Positions 12,354 to 21,290 of a DNA stretch of 40,762 nt are shown one piece after another (position 1 is the first letter of the stretch; every line of letters begins with the position of its first letter). The stretch lies in the IMG/VR virus record IMGVR_UViG_3300042453_001733, positions 1-40,762 of that record. One strand, written 5' to 3'. Under the pieces are notes generated by a model. The model saw only the letters and a program-made list of their open reading frames with translations. It was not told the origin of the DNA and did no database searches. The position numbers and the translations under genes were made by a program. The stretch comes from a virus.

Positions 12354-13141
12354 ACCGCATTAAAGATTACGATGAGTTGGAAGATCGGATTGTAGGATGG
12401 ATTTCCGAGTACTGTCTTACTCATCCCAAAATTAAAAGTTTGGTAGTAGGAATCTCTGGAGGAATTGATTCCTCCGTGGTTTCTACTCTTTGTGCTTTGA
12501 CTGGTTTGCCAACTTATGTGGTTGGAATGCCAATCAATCAACTTGAGAATCAAGAGTCACTTTCTGATGCTCATGGTAAGTGGTTGGAGTCAAAATTTAG
12601 TAATGTAAAGTTTATCAAAACTGATATGAGTTCGGTCTATGATTCTTTCCTTCAGACAATCTCTAATGATATTGGGGAAAACTTTGCAACAAATAAACTT
12701 GCACAAGCCAATACTCGTTCAAGGATTCGCATGGTAACTCTTTATCAAGTTGCCACAACAGTAAATGGTATTGTTGTTGGAACTGGTAATAAGGTTGAAG
12801 ATTATGGTGTAGGATTCTATACCAAGTATGGTGACGGTGGTATTGACATTGCCCCTATTGCAGATCTATATAAAACTGAAGTATGGATGATTGGTGAACA
12901 TCTTGGTGTAGATGAAAGAATTATTTCTGCACCACCTACAGATGGTCTTTGGGATGATGGAAGAACTGATGAAGATCAGATCGGCACTTCTTATGCAATG
13001 TTAGAATGGGTTATGGAAAAGGGTCTTCGTGAAGATCCAATGTTCTTGAACGAAGAACAGACCAATGCTATTAATGTATACCAGAAGTTTCATACACAAA
13101 ACAAACACAAGATGGTTGAAATTCCGACATTTAAGCTATGA
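12350..13141 (+). CDS. nadE: NAD synthetase (NH3-dependent type)
   Basis: 263 residues, full length for the ammonia-dependent form. Turns nicotinic acid adenine dinucleotide into NAD. ATP pyrophosphatase loop SGGIDSS at 36-42; GTGNKVEDYG and YGDGGIDIAPIADLYKTEV are NadE hallmarks. No glutaminase domain. Embedded by ATGA overlaps inside a glycan operon, where such a gene is not expected. It may support NAD-dependent sugar enzymes or restore NAD against NAD-depleting host defence; both are inference. Confidence 0.85.
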   Translation: MNRIKDYDELEDRIVGWISEYCLTHPKIKSLVVGISGGIDSSVVSTLCALTGLPTYVVGMPINQLENQESLSDAHGKWLESKFSNVKFIKTDMSSVYDSFLQTISNDIGENFATNKLAQANTRSRIRMVTLYQVATTVNGIVVGTGNKVEDYGVGFYTKYGDGGIDIAPIADLYKTEVWMIGEHLGVDERIISAPPTDGLWDDGRTDEDQIGTSYAMLEWVMEKGLREDPMFLNEEQTNAINVYQKFHTQNKHKMVEIPTFKL

Positions 13142-14283
13142 AAATAGGACTAATAGGCGCAGGGAGATTAGGAATTTGTCTTGCACTTCTTATGGAAAAT
13201 GCAGGATATGATGTTCTTGTCTCTGACATTCGTGAGGATTATGTAGAGAACCTCAATAAAAAAATTATTTCTAGTACAGAACCATTTGTACAAGAACACT
13301 TAAGACAAGCTAAGTACCTTGAAGCAACTACTGACAATAAGAAAGTGATTGCAGAGTGTGATATTATTTTCACTTTAGTAGCAACTCCATCTTTAGAAGA
13401 TGGTTCTTATGATGTAAGTTCTGTATGGGATGTTGTTCGTGATTTTCAAGAATCTCCAAATGTGGAAGGAAAAACTCTTGTGGTTGGATGCACTACAAAT
13501 CCTGGAGATTGTGCGAAGTTCCAAGAACAACTTAGTTCTTATGGTGTAAGTGTCGTCTATAATCCTGAATTTATTGCACAGGGATCTATAATTAAAGATC
13601 TTACCCATGCAGACATGGTTCTTCTTGGTGGAGATAATACTGAAACTTTGGAAATTCTTTCTGAGATTTACAAAAAAATTCAAGTTACTAAACCAGTTAT
13701 TTCAATCATGTCTTCGACATCAGCGGAGATAGTTAAGATTGCAATTAACTGTTTTATGACAACAAAAATTAGTTTTGCAAATATGATCGGAGAGGTTCTT
13801 ATTCTTTCTGGCCTTGAGGGTGAAATTGAATCGGTTCTTTCTTCTATTGCAAGTGATTCTAGAATTGGAAGTAAGTATTTGAAATTTGGATTTGGTTTCG
13901 GTGGTCCATGTCTGCCTAGAGATAATAGATCTTTCGGTAGGTATGCAGAAAAACTAGGATTGAAATATAATCTTGGTACAACTACTGATGATTTTAATAA
14001 TGAACATGCAAAGTTTTTGAAAAATTATTTCATTGGTAAGAATACTAAGAATCTTCCTTTCCACTTTGAATATATTTCATATAAGAAAGGAACCGATATC
14101 TTAACGGAAAGTCAACAATATAAACTTTGTTTAGATCTTTTGGATGCTGGATATGAAGTGTACGTTTCCGACAATCCACATATTATTAAACAAGTAGAGG
14201 ACTTGTTAATTAGTAAATATGGTGATAAAATACACTTTGGGGAACCACCAGAAAAAGTTAATACATTTGCAATTAAACTATGA
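13138..14283 (+). CDS. UDP-glucose/GDP-mannose dehydrogenase family
   Basis: 381 residues. Three-part fold: NAD domain with GLIGAGRLGICLA at 4-16, central domain with K200 and N204 (EIVKIAINCF), catalytic C258 in GFGGPCLPRD, and a shortened C-terminal nucleotide-sugar domain. Four-electron oxidation of a nucleotide-hexose to a uronic acid. The C-terminal part diverges from characterised enzymes, so the substrate is uncertain. Confidence 0.85.
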   Translation: MKIGLIGAGRLGICLALLMENAGYDVLVSDIREDYVENLNKKIISSTEPFVQEHLRQAKYLEATTDNKKVIAECDIIFTLVATPSLEDGSYDVSSVWDVVRDFQESPNVEGKTLVVGCTTNPGDCAKFQEQLSSYGVSVVYNPEFIAQGSIIKDLTHADMVLLGGDNTETLEILSEIYKKIQVTKPVISIMSSTSAEIVKIAINCFMTTKISFANMIGEVLILSGLEGEIESVLSSIASDSRIGSKYLKFGFGFGGPCLPRDNRSFGRYAEKLGLKYNLGTTTDDFNNEHAKFLKNYFIGKNTKNLPFHFEYISYKKGTDILTESQQYKLCLDLLDAGYEVYVSDNPHIIKQVEDLLISKYGDKIHFGEPPEKVNTFAIKL

Positions 14284-15140
14284 TTGGGTATAACAGGTTA
14301 GGAAGTAATGGTCGTCTGGGAAACCAGATGTTTCAATACGCAGCACTTAGAGGTATTGCTGCAAAAAGAGGATATGATTGGGTTGTTCCTCCAGATACTT
14401 ATGACCATAAAGATAATTATGGTCTCTTCGAAACATTTGAGATGAAAAATATCAAAGAAGGTAATATTGGATTTGTTAATGGCCAATATGTTCAAGAGAA
14501 TGACCATTGTTTTGCTTTAGAATTTTTTGAAGAATGCCCTGATAATGTAAGCCTTGATGGGTATTTTCAAACAGAAAAATATTTCAATCATATCGCAGAA
14601 GAAATCCGTGAAGATTTTACATTCAAGAAAGGATATTTAGAGCCATGCCAAGAGTATATTAACTCTTTGGATACTCCTCCTATTTTTCTTCACATTCGAC
14701 AAAGTGATAATATTGGAAGAGAACAATATCACCCCATTCTTCCTATTTCTTATTTTGAAGAAGCGTTGAGTAATTGGTCTGATGATACTTTATGTTTTGT
14801 TTTTACTGATGATATAGAATGGTGTAAATCCCAAGAATTTTTTAAACAAGATCGATTCTTGTTTAACGAAAGTAATGGAAGATATTCATATCGTACTATT
14901 GATGGTACTGGACAAATGCAAAATACTCTTCTTCCACAAGTTGATTTGTGTTTGATGACTCTTTGTTCTGGTGCTATTATTGCAAACTCTTCGTTCTCCT
15001 GGTGGGGTGCTTGGTTGCAAAATGATCGTGGTAAAGTAGTTGCTCCAGATCCTAAGAAGTGGTTTGGTACTGCAATGACTCACCTAGATACTTCTGATAT
15101 TGTTCCTGATCGTTGGATTATTCAAGAGTGGAGTAAATAA
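14280..15140 (+). CDS. GT11 fucosyltransferase-like, copy 1 (altered motif)
   Basis: 286 residues. N-terminal GRLGNQMFQYAALRGIAA and C-terminal IIANSSFSWWGAWL are GT11 (alpha-1,2-fucosyltransferase) hallmarks. The donor motif usually H-x-R-R-G-D reads HIRQSDN, losing the second Arg and Gly, and a loop present in the other two copies (about 20 residues) is missing. It may have changed donor or be weakened. Confidence 0.85.
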   Translation: MIGYNRLGSNGRLGNQMFQYAALRGIAAKRGYDWVVPPDTYDHKDNYGLFETFEMKNIKEGNIGFVNGQYVQENDHCFALEFFEECPDNVSLDGYFQTEKYFNHIAEEIREDFTFKKGYLEPCQEYINSLDTPPIFLHIRQSDNIGREQYHPILPISYFEEALSNWSDDTLCFVFTDDIEWCKSQEFFKQDRFLFNESNGRYSYRTIDGTGQMQNTLLPQVDLCLMTLCSGAIIANSSFSWWGAWLQNDRGKVVAPDPKKWFGTAMTHLDTSDIVPDRWIIQEWSK

Positions 15141-16036
15141 TGGCTGTTTCATTTAAAGGACTTGGTAACGAGGGGCGCCTTGGAAACCAAATGTTTCAAT
15201 ACGCATTCATTCGCGGTCTTGCTGCAAATCGCGGATTTGATTGGGTTGTTCCTGGTCCAGAGGCTGATCGTTTGGACAACTATGGTTTGTTCGATGCATT
15301 TGAACTAACTAACTGTGATATAGAAAAGAATACTGGAGAACCCTTCTACAAAACTGTAGAGTACAGGGACATGCACTTTAATGAAGAAATCTTCAATAAG
15401 TGTGAAGACAATACAAACTTCTCCGGTAATTTCCAGACAGAGAGATACTTCGAAGCTATTTCCGATAGTATTCGAGAAGATTTTACTTTCAGGAGTTATT
15501 ATCTAGAACCCTGTCTGGAGTATATTAATTCTCTTGGCGGTAGAGAAAACTGCATCTTCCTACATGTTCGTCGTGGTTCTCCAAATCTAACTGGACGCAG
15601 AGGAGAAAAGTGGTCTTATCAGATGGTTCAGGAATACCATCCGCTTTGTAAAAAAGAATACTATATTGAAGCCCTGAAAGAGTTTCCTGAAGATAAGAAC
15701 GTGATTGTTGTTTCAGATCTTATTGATTGGTGCAAACGTCAAGATTGGCTGCAGGGTGATCGATTCCATTTTTCTGATTCATCTTATGAAACCTTCGGAG
15801 ATGGTGCCTCAGTCCCCTACATTGATCTTTGTCTTATGTCTCTTTGTGGTGGTGCGATTATTGCCAATTCTTCTCTGAGTTGGTGGGGCGCATGGTTACA
15901 GAATGATGCTGGTAAGGTTGTCGTTCCAGATCCTTGGTTCGGACCTGCTTATGCACACTACAACATGAAAGATATGATTCCTCAACGTTGGATTAAAATT
16001 CATAATGATCCCTCTCCAGTTCCCGCAGAAACATGA
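15140..16036 (+). CDS. GT11 fucosyltransferase-like, copy 2
   Basis: 298 residues. GRLGNQMFQYAFIRGLAA, donor motif HVRRGSPN, and GGAIIANSSLSWWGAWL. Adds fucose or a related sugar from a GDP donor to a glycan. Starts on the stop of copy 1 (taATG). Paralogous to the genes at 14280 and 16841, with the strongest likeness to the latter. Confidence 0.88.
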   Translation: MAVSFKGLGNEGRLGNQMFQYAFIRGLAANRGFDWVVPGPEADRLDNYGLFDAFELTNCDIEKNTGEPFYKTVEYRDMHFNEEIFNKCEDNTNFSGNFQTERYFEAISDSIREDFTFRSYYLEPCLEYINSLGGRENCIFLHVRRGSPNLTGRRGEKWSYQMVQEYHPLCKKEYYIEALKEFPEDKNVIVVSDLIDWCKRQDWLQGDRFHFSDSSYETFGDGASVPYIDLCLMSLCGGAIIANSSLSWWGAWLQNDAGKVVVPDPWFGPAYAHYNMKDMIPQRWIKIHNDPSPVPAET

Positions 16037-16854
16037 ACGATTTAACATTCCTTTTACCTTGTCGTATTGAGTCAGAAGACAGGCTCAGAAATGTAGTTAC
16101 ATCTGTTACATTTCTATTAAAAAACTTTCCAGAATCGAAAGTTATTTTAAAAGAGGTTGATACTCAATCTAAATTTAAATTTAGAGCCCTTCCTGTCATT
16201 AAAAAATATGCAGATACCAAGAATCTAACTCATATTTTTGAAGAAAGTGACGAAAAGTTTTTTCATAAAACTCGCATATTAAATGATCTCTTAGTTGCTT
16301 CTGATACTGAGATCGTTTATAATCATGATGTAGATATTGTTCTTCCTTTGGGTAGTTACATTTCTGCGTATACACAAATCAAATCTGGTCAGTGTGATGC
16401 TGTATATCCTTTTGGGTGTGGAGTTTATCAATGGGCTGTAAACTATTCTGAAGATTTGATGTTCAAATTTTTAGATTCTAGTTTTGATCTAAATGTTTTA
16501 ACCGAATCTAAGTTTAGGGTTGCTTCATCTATTGGATGGGGTCAAATGATTAAAAGACAAACAGAAATTGAAGTAGGTTTCTGGAATGAAAATTTCATTT
16601 CTTGGGGAGCTGAAGATTGTGAATTTTATTTCAGATTAAATTCTTTTGGTCGCAAAGTTGGTAGAGTTTATGATGATGTCTATCATTTTGAACATGGTAG
16701 AACGTTTAACTCACATTACCATAATCCGAAGTTCATGGATAATCATAATCTTTGGCAAAATATTAGAACTTGGGATGCTAAAACATTAGTTAAATATTAT
16801 CAATCACAAGATTACATTAAAAAAAGAGGAGAACAATTAAATGTTAGCGTTTAA
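16033..16854 (+). CDS. Glycosyltransferase, WGxED type
   Basis: 273 residues. N-terminal MNDLTFLLPCRIESEDRLRN fits a GT-A fold, D-V-D at NHDVDIVLPLG binds metal and nucleotide sugar, and SWGAEDCEFYFRL is the acceptor-side motif of galactosyltransferase C-terminal (GT7/GT2-like) domains. Placed between two fucosyltransferase copies. Sugar unknown. Confidence 0.78.
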   Translation: MNDLTFLLPCRIESEDRLRNVVTSVTFLLKNFPESKVILKEVDTQSKFKFRALPVIKKYADTKNLTHIFEESDEKFFHKTRILNDLLVASDTEIVYNHDVDIVLPLGSYISAYTQIKSGQCDAVYPFGCGVYQWAVNYSEDLMFKFLDSSFDLNVLTESKFRVASSIGWGQMIKRQTEIEVGFWNENFISWGAEDCEFYFRLNSFGRKVGRVYDDVYHFEHGRTFNSHYHNPKFMDNHNLWQNIRTWDAKTLVKYYQSQDYIKKRGEQLNVSV

Positions 16855-17695
16855 TGAACTTGGCAATACTGGCCGACTTGGAAATCAAATGTTCCAGTAT
16901 GCAGCACTCAGAGGAATTGCTGCTGCAAAAGGATATGATTGGTGCATCCCACCTTTTACTACACCAAGAATTGATAATTACAGCCTTGCAAATTGTTTCC
17001 TTATGGAAGGAGTCAAGTCAACTAATCAATACATTCTTGATCGCGGACAAGCTCCTGTAGTTGTTGAGAAACATTTTCATTTTGATGAAGAACTACTTCA
17101 ATTGTGCCCTAATGATGTTTCACTTCAAGGATTTTTCCAAAGTGAAAAATATTTTGCACACATCAAGGATGAGATCCGTAAAGAGTTTACCTTTCATAAA
17201 GATCTGACTACTCCTGTTCAAGGATTCTTGAGTGAACTTAAAGATCCCATTTTTCTCCATGTTCGCCGTGGTGATCCAAATCTTGTAGATGCTCGTGGAT
17301 TTAAGTGGTCATACACTCAATGTTCTGATCAACATCCACCACAACCACTAGAATATTACGAACAGGCTCTTGCAATGTTCCCTGAGGATCAGGAAGTAGT
17401 TGTAGTTTCTGATTCTCCCGAGTGGGTTATGGAACAGGAACTGTTTAAACCAGATCGTTTCTATGTTTCTACACCTGAAGAAAAATACCCCGATGGATCT
17501 TATACCCCTTATGTGGATCTCTGTATCATGGCTAATTGTAAGGGTGGTATTATCGCTAACTCTACACTTTCTTGGTGGGGTGCTTGGTTGCAAAATGGCG
17601 TTGGTAAGATTGTAGCACCTAAGATGTGGTTTGGTCCTGCGTATTCTCAAAATGATACTAAGGATCTCTACTGTGAGGGTTGGGAAGTTATCTGA
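16841..17695 (+). CDS. GT11 fucosyltransferase-like, copy 3
   Basis: 284 residues. GRLGNQMFQYAALRGIAAAK, donor motif HVRRGDPN, GGIIANSTLSWWGAWL. Has its own strong ribosome site (aggag before 16841) though it overlaps the previous gene by 14 bases. The standard R-R-G-D in this copy suggests it is the most active of the three. Confidence 0.88.
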   Translation: MLAFNELGNTGRLGNQMFQYAALRGIAAAKGYDWCIPPFTTPRIDNYSLANCFLMEGVKSTNQYILDRGQAPVVVEKHFHFDEELLQLCPNDVSLQGFFQSEKYFAHIKDEIRKEFTFHKDLTTPVQGFLSELKDPIFLHVRRGDPNLVDARGFKWSYTQCSDQHPPQPLEYYEQALAMFPEDQEVVVVSDSPEWVMEQELFKPDRFYVSTPEEKYPDGSYTPYVDLCIMANCKGGIIANSTLSWWGAWLQNGVGKIVAPKMWFGPAYSQNDTKDLYCEGWEVI

Positions 17696-18501
17696 TGGAA
17701 TCTGCTGTTATGGATAAAAATAAATCTGCCTATAAACTAAAAGGTATTGGTCCAATTTATTATATCAATTTGGATGATCAACCAGAAAGACAAGCTTACA
17801 TGGAAACCATGTTTTCTTACTGGGATATCGAAAACTATGAACGTATTTCTGCCTATGATGGTAGAAATGATGATCTGAGTGACATTATTCATGGCAGGTA
17901 TCCAAGTAATATGAGTTCGGGTGAGATTGGGTGTGTAACCTCTCACCTCAAACTTCTAAAACATTATTTGGAAACATCGGATTCCCCATATTGTATTGTT
18001 ATGGAAGATGATGTTGATATTAGTACTGCAAAGTATTGGAACTTTACGTGGAATCAATTTGTTGCACGACTTCCATATGATTATGATGTAGTTCAACTTG
18101 CTATTATTTGTCCAGGAACTTTACATGTAAATCTACATCGTCGTTTTGTAAATGATTTTTCCACAGCATGTTATGTTATTACTCGTCATCATGCAGAAAA
18201 AATCGTAAAATTTCATTGTCGTGGTGATAAATATAAACTTGATTATAATATCAAACCTCGCGCAGTTGCAGATGATCTAATTTATAATTCAGGAAATACC
18301 TTTGCCATTCCTCTTTTCCTTTATAAGATTGAATTGGGTTCTTCTATTCACCCAGAACATATTGAAATTTTCCATCGTGGATCTCATGATGGACTTCGTA
18401 ACCTTTGGGAAACCCGTGGTTCTGATTTGGAATTAGAAAAACTTATGGACTATGATCCATATTTGGGAAGAACTTCTGAAGCTCAACCTCCACAAGAATA
18501 A
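17695..18501 (+). CDS. GT25-family glycosyltransferase
   Basis: Start at ATG 17695, overlapping the previous stop (tgATG); an earlier ATG at 17680 is inside the previous gene. 268 residues. IYYINLDDQPERQAYMETMF near residue 20, GEIGCVTSHLKLLKHYL and IVMEDDVDIS are the GT25 pattern (LPS galactosyltransferases, collagen-type transferases). Last transferase of the operon. Confidence 0.85.
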   Translation: MESAVMDKNKSAYKLKGIGPIYYINLDDQPERQAYMETMFSYWDIENYERISAYDGRNDDLSDIIHGRYPSNMSSGEIGCVTSHLKLLKHYLETSDSPYCIVMEDDVDISTAKYWNFTWNQFVARLPYDYDVVQLAIICPGTLHVNLHRRFVNDFSTACYVITRHHAEKIVKFHCRGDKYKLDYNIKPRAVADDLIYNSGNTFAIPLFLYKIELGSSIHPEHIEIFHRGSHDGLRNLWETRGSDLELEKLMDYDPYLGRTSEAQPPQE

Positions 18502-18503
18502 AC

Positions 18504-19571
18504 ATGAAAGTATCTAAAATTCCTGGTCTTGGTAGATTTGGTGTTTTTATTGATGATGTCGATTTAAACACCATTACCGAAGACGAGTGGATGGAAATTG
18601 GTAAAATTCATCTTCAATCTTTGGTTACCATTATTCGTGGAAGTAAAATAGATCATACAACCTATTATAATTTGATTCTCAAATTTGGAGATCCTCGTTG
18701 GGTTAAACCTCTCCAAATGTATGAGAAATATGGGAGACCGGTAAAAGAATTATTGTTTAAACGTCTTCTTGATGAAACAGATCGCAAAGATCTTTTAAAT
18801 GATAAGAGGTGGGTTGTTGATAGGAAATGCCCTGGAATGCTTAGAATAACTCCTAAAAAAGATGAAAAGGGCCAATCTCTAGGACTTTTTGGTGATGGAG
18901 AACTTTATTGGCATAGTAATGAGTGTGGTAGTTTAGCTTTTACTCCTGGGGTTTCTCTGATGGGAGTAGAAAATATGGTGGGAAGTTCTACCGGGTTTTG
19001 TACAACTGTAGATTGGTATGAAAAACAATCCGAATCATTTAAAAGTGAACTTGATGAGATGATTTTGGTTCATAATTTTAGAACTAAACATAGAGAGTTT
19101 GATGATAAAAATAGATTACATTTAGAAAAGATGATAGAATATGATGAACTTCAAACATCATATTATCATAGTAATCAGTGTCCAAAAAGTGATTCTGAAT
19201 TTCCATTGGTAATTAAAAGTCCTGGTGGAATCAAAGGATTGCACTATACTCCATGGACAATTGATTACATTAAAGGTATGAGTAAAGAAGAAAGTAACAA
19301 ACTTTTGGTTAAAATTAGTGAGGAATTATTTACGGAAGAGTATATTTACGATCATAAGTATCAAACAAATCATGATTTATTGTTGTTTGATAATAGTATT
19401 ACTCTTCATAATAGGTCTGTAGAAAATGGAACTGCACCAAATAGATTGGGATATCGAATTCAATTTGATTATGATAGATTGATTGGTGGTTTATATCAAC
19501 CGTTTTTTCAAGAGGAATTTGCAAAAAGAAGAATTGCAGATATGAAAAAACTCCATATAGCCATGTCTTGA
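18504..19571 (+). CDS. TauD/TfdA-like 2OG oxygenase with H-x-N site
   Basis: 355 residues. The stretch ELYWHSNECGSLAFTPGVSL aligns with the TauD iron motif W-H-x-D, but the aspartate is Asn (H137-S138-N139); E140 follows. Distal DLLLFDNSITLHNR and NRLGYRIQFDYDRL supply the second His and the 2-oxoglutarate Arg. Loss of the carboxylate ligand recalls 2OG halogenases, though those carry Gly or Ala. It begins two bases after the glycan operon, so it may act on a glycan-linked substrate. Function unassigned. Confidence 0.7.
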   Translation: MKVSKIPGLGRFGVFIDDVDLNTITEDEWMEIGKIHLQSLVTIIRGSKIDHTTYYNLILKFGDPRWVKPLQMYEKYGRPVKELLFKRLLDETDRKDLLNDKRWVVDRKCPGMLRITPKKDEKGQSLGLFGDGELYWHSNECGSLAFTPGVSLMGVENMVGSSTGFCTTVDWYEKQSESFKSELDEMILVHNFRTKHREFDDKNRLHLEKMIEYDELQTSYYHSNQCPKSDSEFPLVIKSPGGIKGLHYTPWTIDYIKGMSKEESNKLLVKISEELFTEEYIYDHKYQTNHDLLLFDNSITLHNRSVENGTAPNRLGYRIQFDYDRLIGGLYQPFFQEEFAKRRIADMKKLHIAMS

Positions 19572-19581
19572 AATTAAAAGC

Positions 19582-19615
19582 TTGACTGATCCCAAAGAAA
19601 CTGTTAAGATAAATA
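19582..19615 (+). promoter_or_regulatory. Composite early/late promoter of the porin gene
   Basis: TTGACT (19582-19587), 17 bases, TAAGAT (19605-19610) whose last AT starts ATAAATA (19609-19615). Same architecture as the psbA and psbD promoters. Confidence 0.7.
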
Positions 19616-19622
19616 CCCTGAC

Positions 19623-19653
19623 GTAGCCGTGCCGCAATTACTTGCACGGTTAC
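19623..19653 (+). promoter_or_regulatory. 10-bp hairpin in porin 5' leader
   Basis: gtagccgtgc pairs with gcacggttac (one G-U pair) around an 11-base loop. No T run follows, so it is more likely a message-stability or regulatory hairpin than a terminator. Confidence 0.5.
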
Positions 19654-19687
19654 TCAACATGTCGTTTAGTACTAAAAAACAAACTTT

Positions 19688-21169
19688 ATGAAACTCAAAC
19701 AACTGATGCTTGCACCTGTTGCTCTGGGAATGGTTGCTCCTGCTGCTGCGAATGCCGCAGATCTGAATATGGTTGCAGTCAACCAATACTCAACTTCTGA
19801 ACAGGTTACGAGTGTTACTCAATTTTCTGATGTTAAGCCTACCGATTGGGCATATCAGGCGCTCTCCAACCTGATCGAGCGTTATGGTTGCGTTGCAGGT
19901 TACCCCAATGGTACTTTTGTTGGTGGTAAGGCAATGACTCGTTTTGAGGCTGCTGCACTTCTCAATGCCTGCCTTGATCGTGTCTCGGAAACCACTGATG
20001 AACTTCGCCGTCTTCTGAATGAGTTCCAAGCAGAACTCGCAGTCCTTCGTGGACGTGTTGACGGACTGGAACAGAAAGTTGGTGTTCTGGAAGCGCAACA
20101 GTTCTCCACCACTACCAAACTGAAAGGTGAAGCGAATTTCGTTCTTGGTGGCGTGAATAATGCGTATCTTACAAATGGTAATCAAGTTGGAAACACTGCT
20201 TTCAACTATGATCTCCGTCTGAACTTTGATACCTCGTTCACTGGTAAGGATCTGCTCCGCACTCGTCTGCGTAGTGGTAATTTCTCCAGTCAACCTTTCG
20301 GTTCCTCTGGTTCACTCTTCAAACTGGATAAGGCTGAAACCACTGCTGATGGTGTAATCATTGACCGTCTCTACTACAGTTTCCCTGCTCTTGCTAAGGG
20401 TGTGACTCTTACTGCTGGTGCTCTGGTTCGTAACACTGAGATGTCATGGATTCCTACTGCATATCGCTCTGAGATCCTTGACTTCTTCACTACTGCTGGT
20501 GCTCCTGGTGTTTATAACAAGGCAACTGGTCAAGGTTTCGGTATTCAGTATGTCCAACCTGGTAAGAAAGGTGGAATCGTTGCTGGTCTGAACTATGTTG
20601 CTCAAGATGGTGACAACAGCCAAACTGGTGTATTTAACTCCACTGGTGGTCTGAACACCCTTGCACAACTTGGTTATCGTGCTCCTAACTGGGGTGTTGC
20701 TTTCGGTTATCGTTACGGTACTCAAGGTACTCGTCTCCGTACCTATAACGGTCTGAATGGTGCTACTGGAACTCTTGGTTCAAATCAAGGTTCTAACGGT
20801 TATGCAATTAATGCTTACTGGCAACCTCTGCAGAGTGGTTGGGTTCCTTCTGTTTCTGCTGCTTATGGTTGGAACTATGTTGCAGGGCCTTCTACTCCTA
20901 ACAACGCAACCAACTCCCAAACCTGGATGGCAGGTCTTCAGTGGAGTGATGTGTTTGCTAAGGGTAATGCCTTCGGTGCTGCTGTGGGTCAACCTGGCAA
21001 TGCTCAGGGACTTTCTGCAAACGCAACGATGTGGGAAGTGTTCTACAAGTATCGTGTAAGCGACAACATCGCCATCACTCCTGCGATCTTCTATGTTTCC
21101 AACAACCAAGCATTCTCTGGTGCTTCCAGCAATGTTGGTGGTGTGATCCAGACGAAGTTCACCTTCTGA
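19688..21169 (+). CDS. Cyanobacterial-type outer-membrane porin (SLH + OprB)
   Basis: 493 residues. Signal peptide at 1-23 (MKLKQLMLAPVALGMVAPAA then ANA). SLH domain near residues 46-100 (FSDVKPTDWAYQALSNLIER and GYPNGTFVGGKAMTRFEAAA) anchors to the cell wall, then a coiled coil (ELRRLLNEFQAELAVLRGRV), then an OprB-like beta-barrel of about 370 residues ending in aromatic F (IQTKFTF). This is the SomA/B architecture of Synechococcus porins, so a host origin is clear. In infected cells it would add channels for phosphate or other small solutes, next to pstS. The gene has its own promoter and terminator. Confidence 0.9.
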   Translation: MKLKQLMLAPVALGMVAPAAANAADLNMVAVNQYSTSEQVTSVTQFSDVKPTDWAYQALSNLIERYGCVAGYPNGTFVGGKAMTRFEAAALLNACLDRVSETTDELRRLLNEFQAELAVLRGRVDGLEQKVGVLEAQQFSTTTKLKGEANFVLGGVNNAYLTNGNQVGNTAFNYDLRLNFDTSFTGKDLLRTRLRSGNFSSQPFGSSGSLFKLDKAETTADGVIIDRLYYSFPALAKGVTLTAGALVRNTEMSWIPTAYRSEILDFFTTAGAPGVYNKATGQGFGIQYVQPGKKGGIVAGLNYVAQDGDNSQTGVFNSTGGLNTLAQLGYRAPNWGVAFGYRYGTQGTRLRTYNGLNGATGTLGSNQGSNGYAINAYWQPLQSGWVPSVSAAYGWNYVAGPSTPNNATNSQTWMAGLQWSDVFAKGNAFGAAVGQPGNAQGLSANATMWEVFYKYRVSDNIAITPAIFYVSNNQAFSGASSNVGGVIQTKFTF

Positions 21170-21191
21170 TAACTACTCACATCCTGAGTGG

Positions 21192-21219
21192 AACCACCCA
21201 TTTTTTGGGTGGTTTTTTT
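21192..21219 (+). terminator. Terminator of porin gene
   Basis: aaccaccca/tgggtggtt with loop ttttt followed by a T run to 21219. Confidence 0.93.
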
Positions 21220-21233
21220 ATGATTCCTTAACA

Positions 21234-21266
21234 CTTAACTTTCTTTTAATCTTCATCTGGTATAAT
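21234..21266 (+). promoter_or_regulatory. Pho-box-like promoter of pstS
   Basis: CTTAACTT (21234-21241), three bases, TTTAATCT (21245-21252): two 8-base repeats with the 3-base spacing of cyanobacterial Pho boxes. A further CCTTAACA lies directly upstream. TATAAT follows at 21261-21266, with no -35 box, as expected for PhoB activation by the host regulator under phosphate starvation. Confidence 0.75.
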
Positions 21267-21290
21267 TCTTTACGTAGTTTTTTGATTTTT

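Noticed and set aside
16854-17060. ORF 16854-17060 overlapping GT11 copy 3
   Set aside because: Other frame of a clear GT11 gene with its own ribosome site at 16841.
19790-20293. Long minus-strand ORFs inside the porin and pstS genes (also 21456-21944)
   Set aside because: Antisense shadows of strongly coding genes, with low-complexity Thr/Ser/Ile composition.
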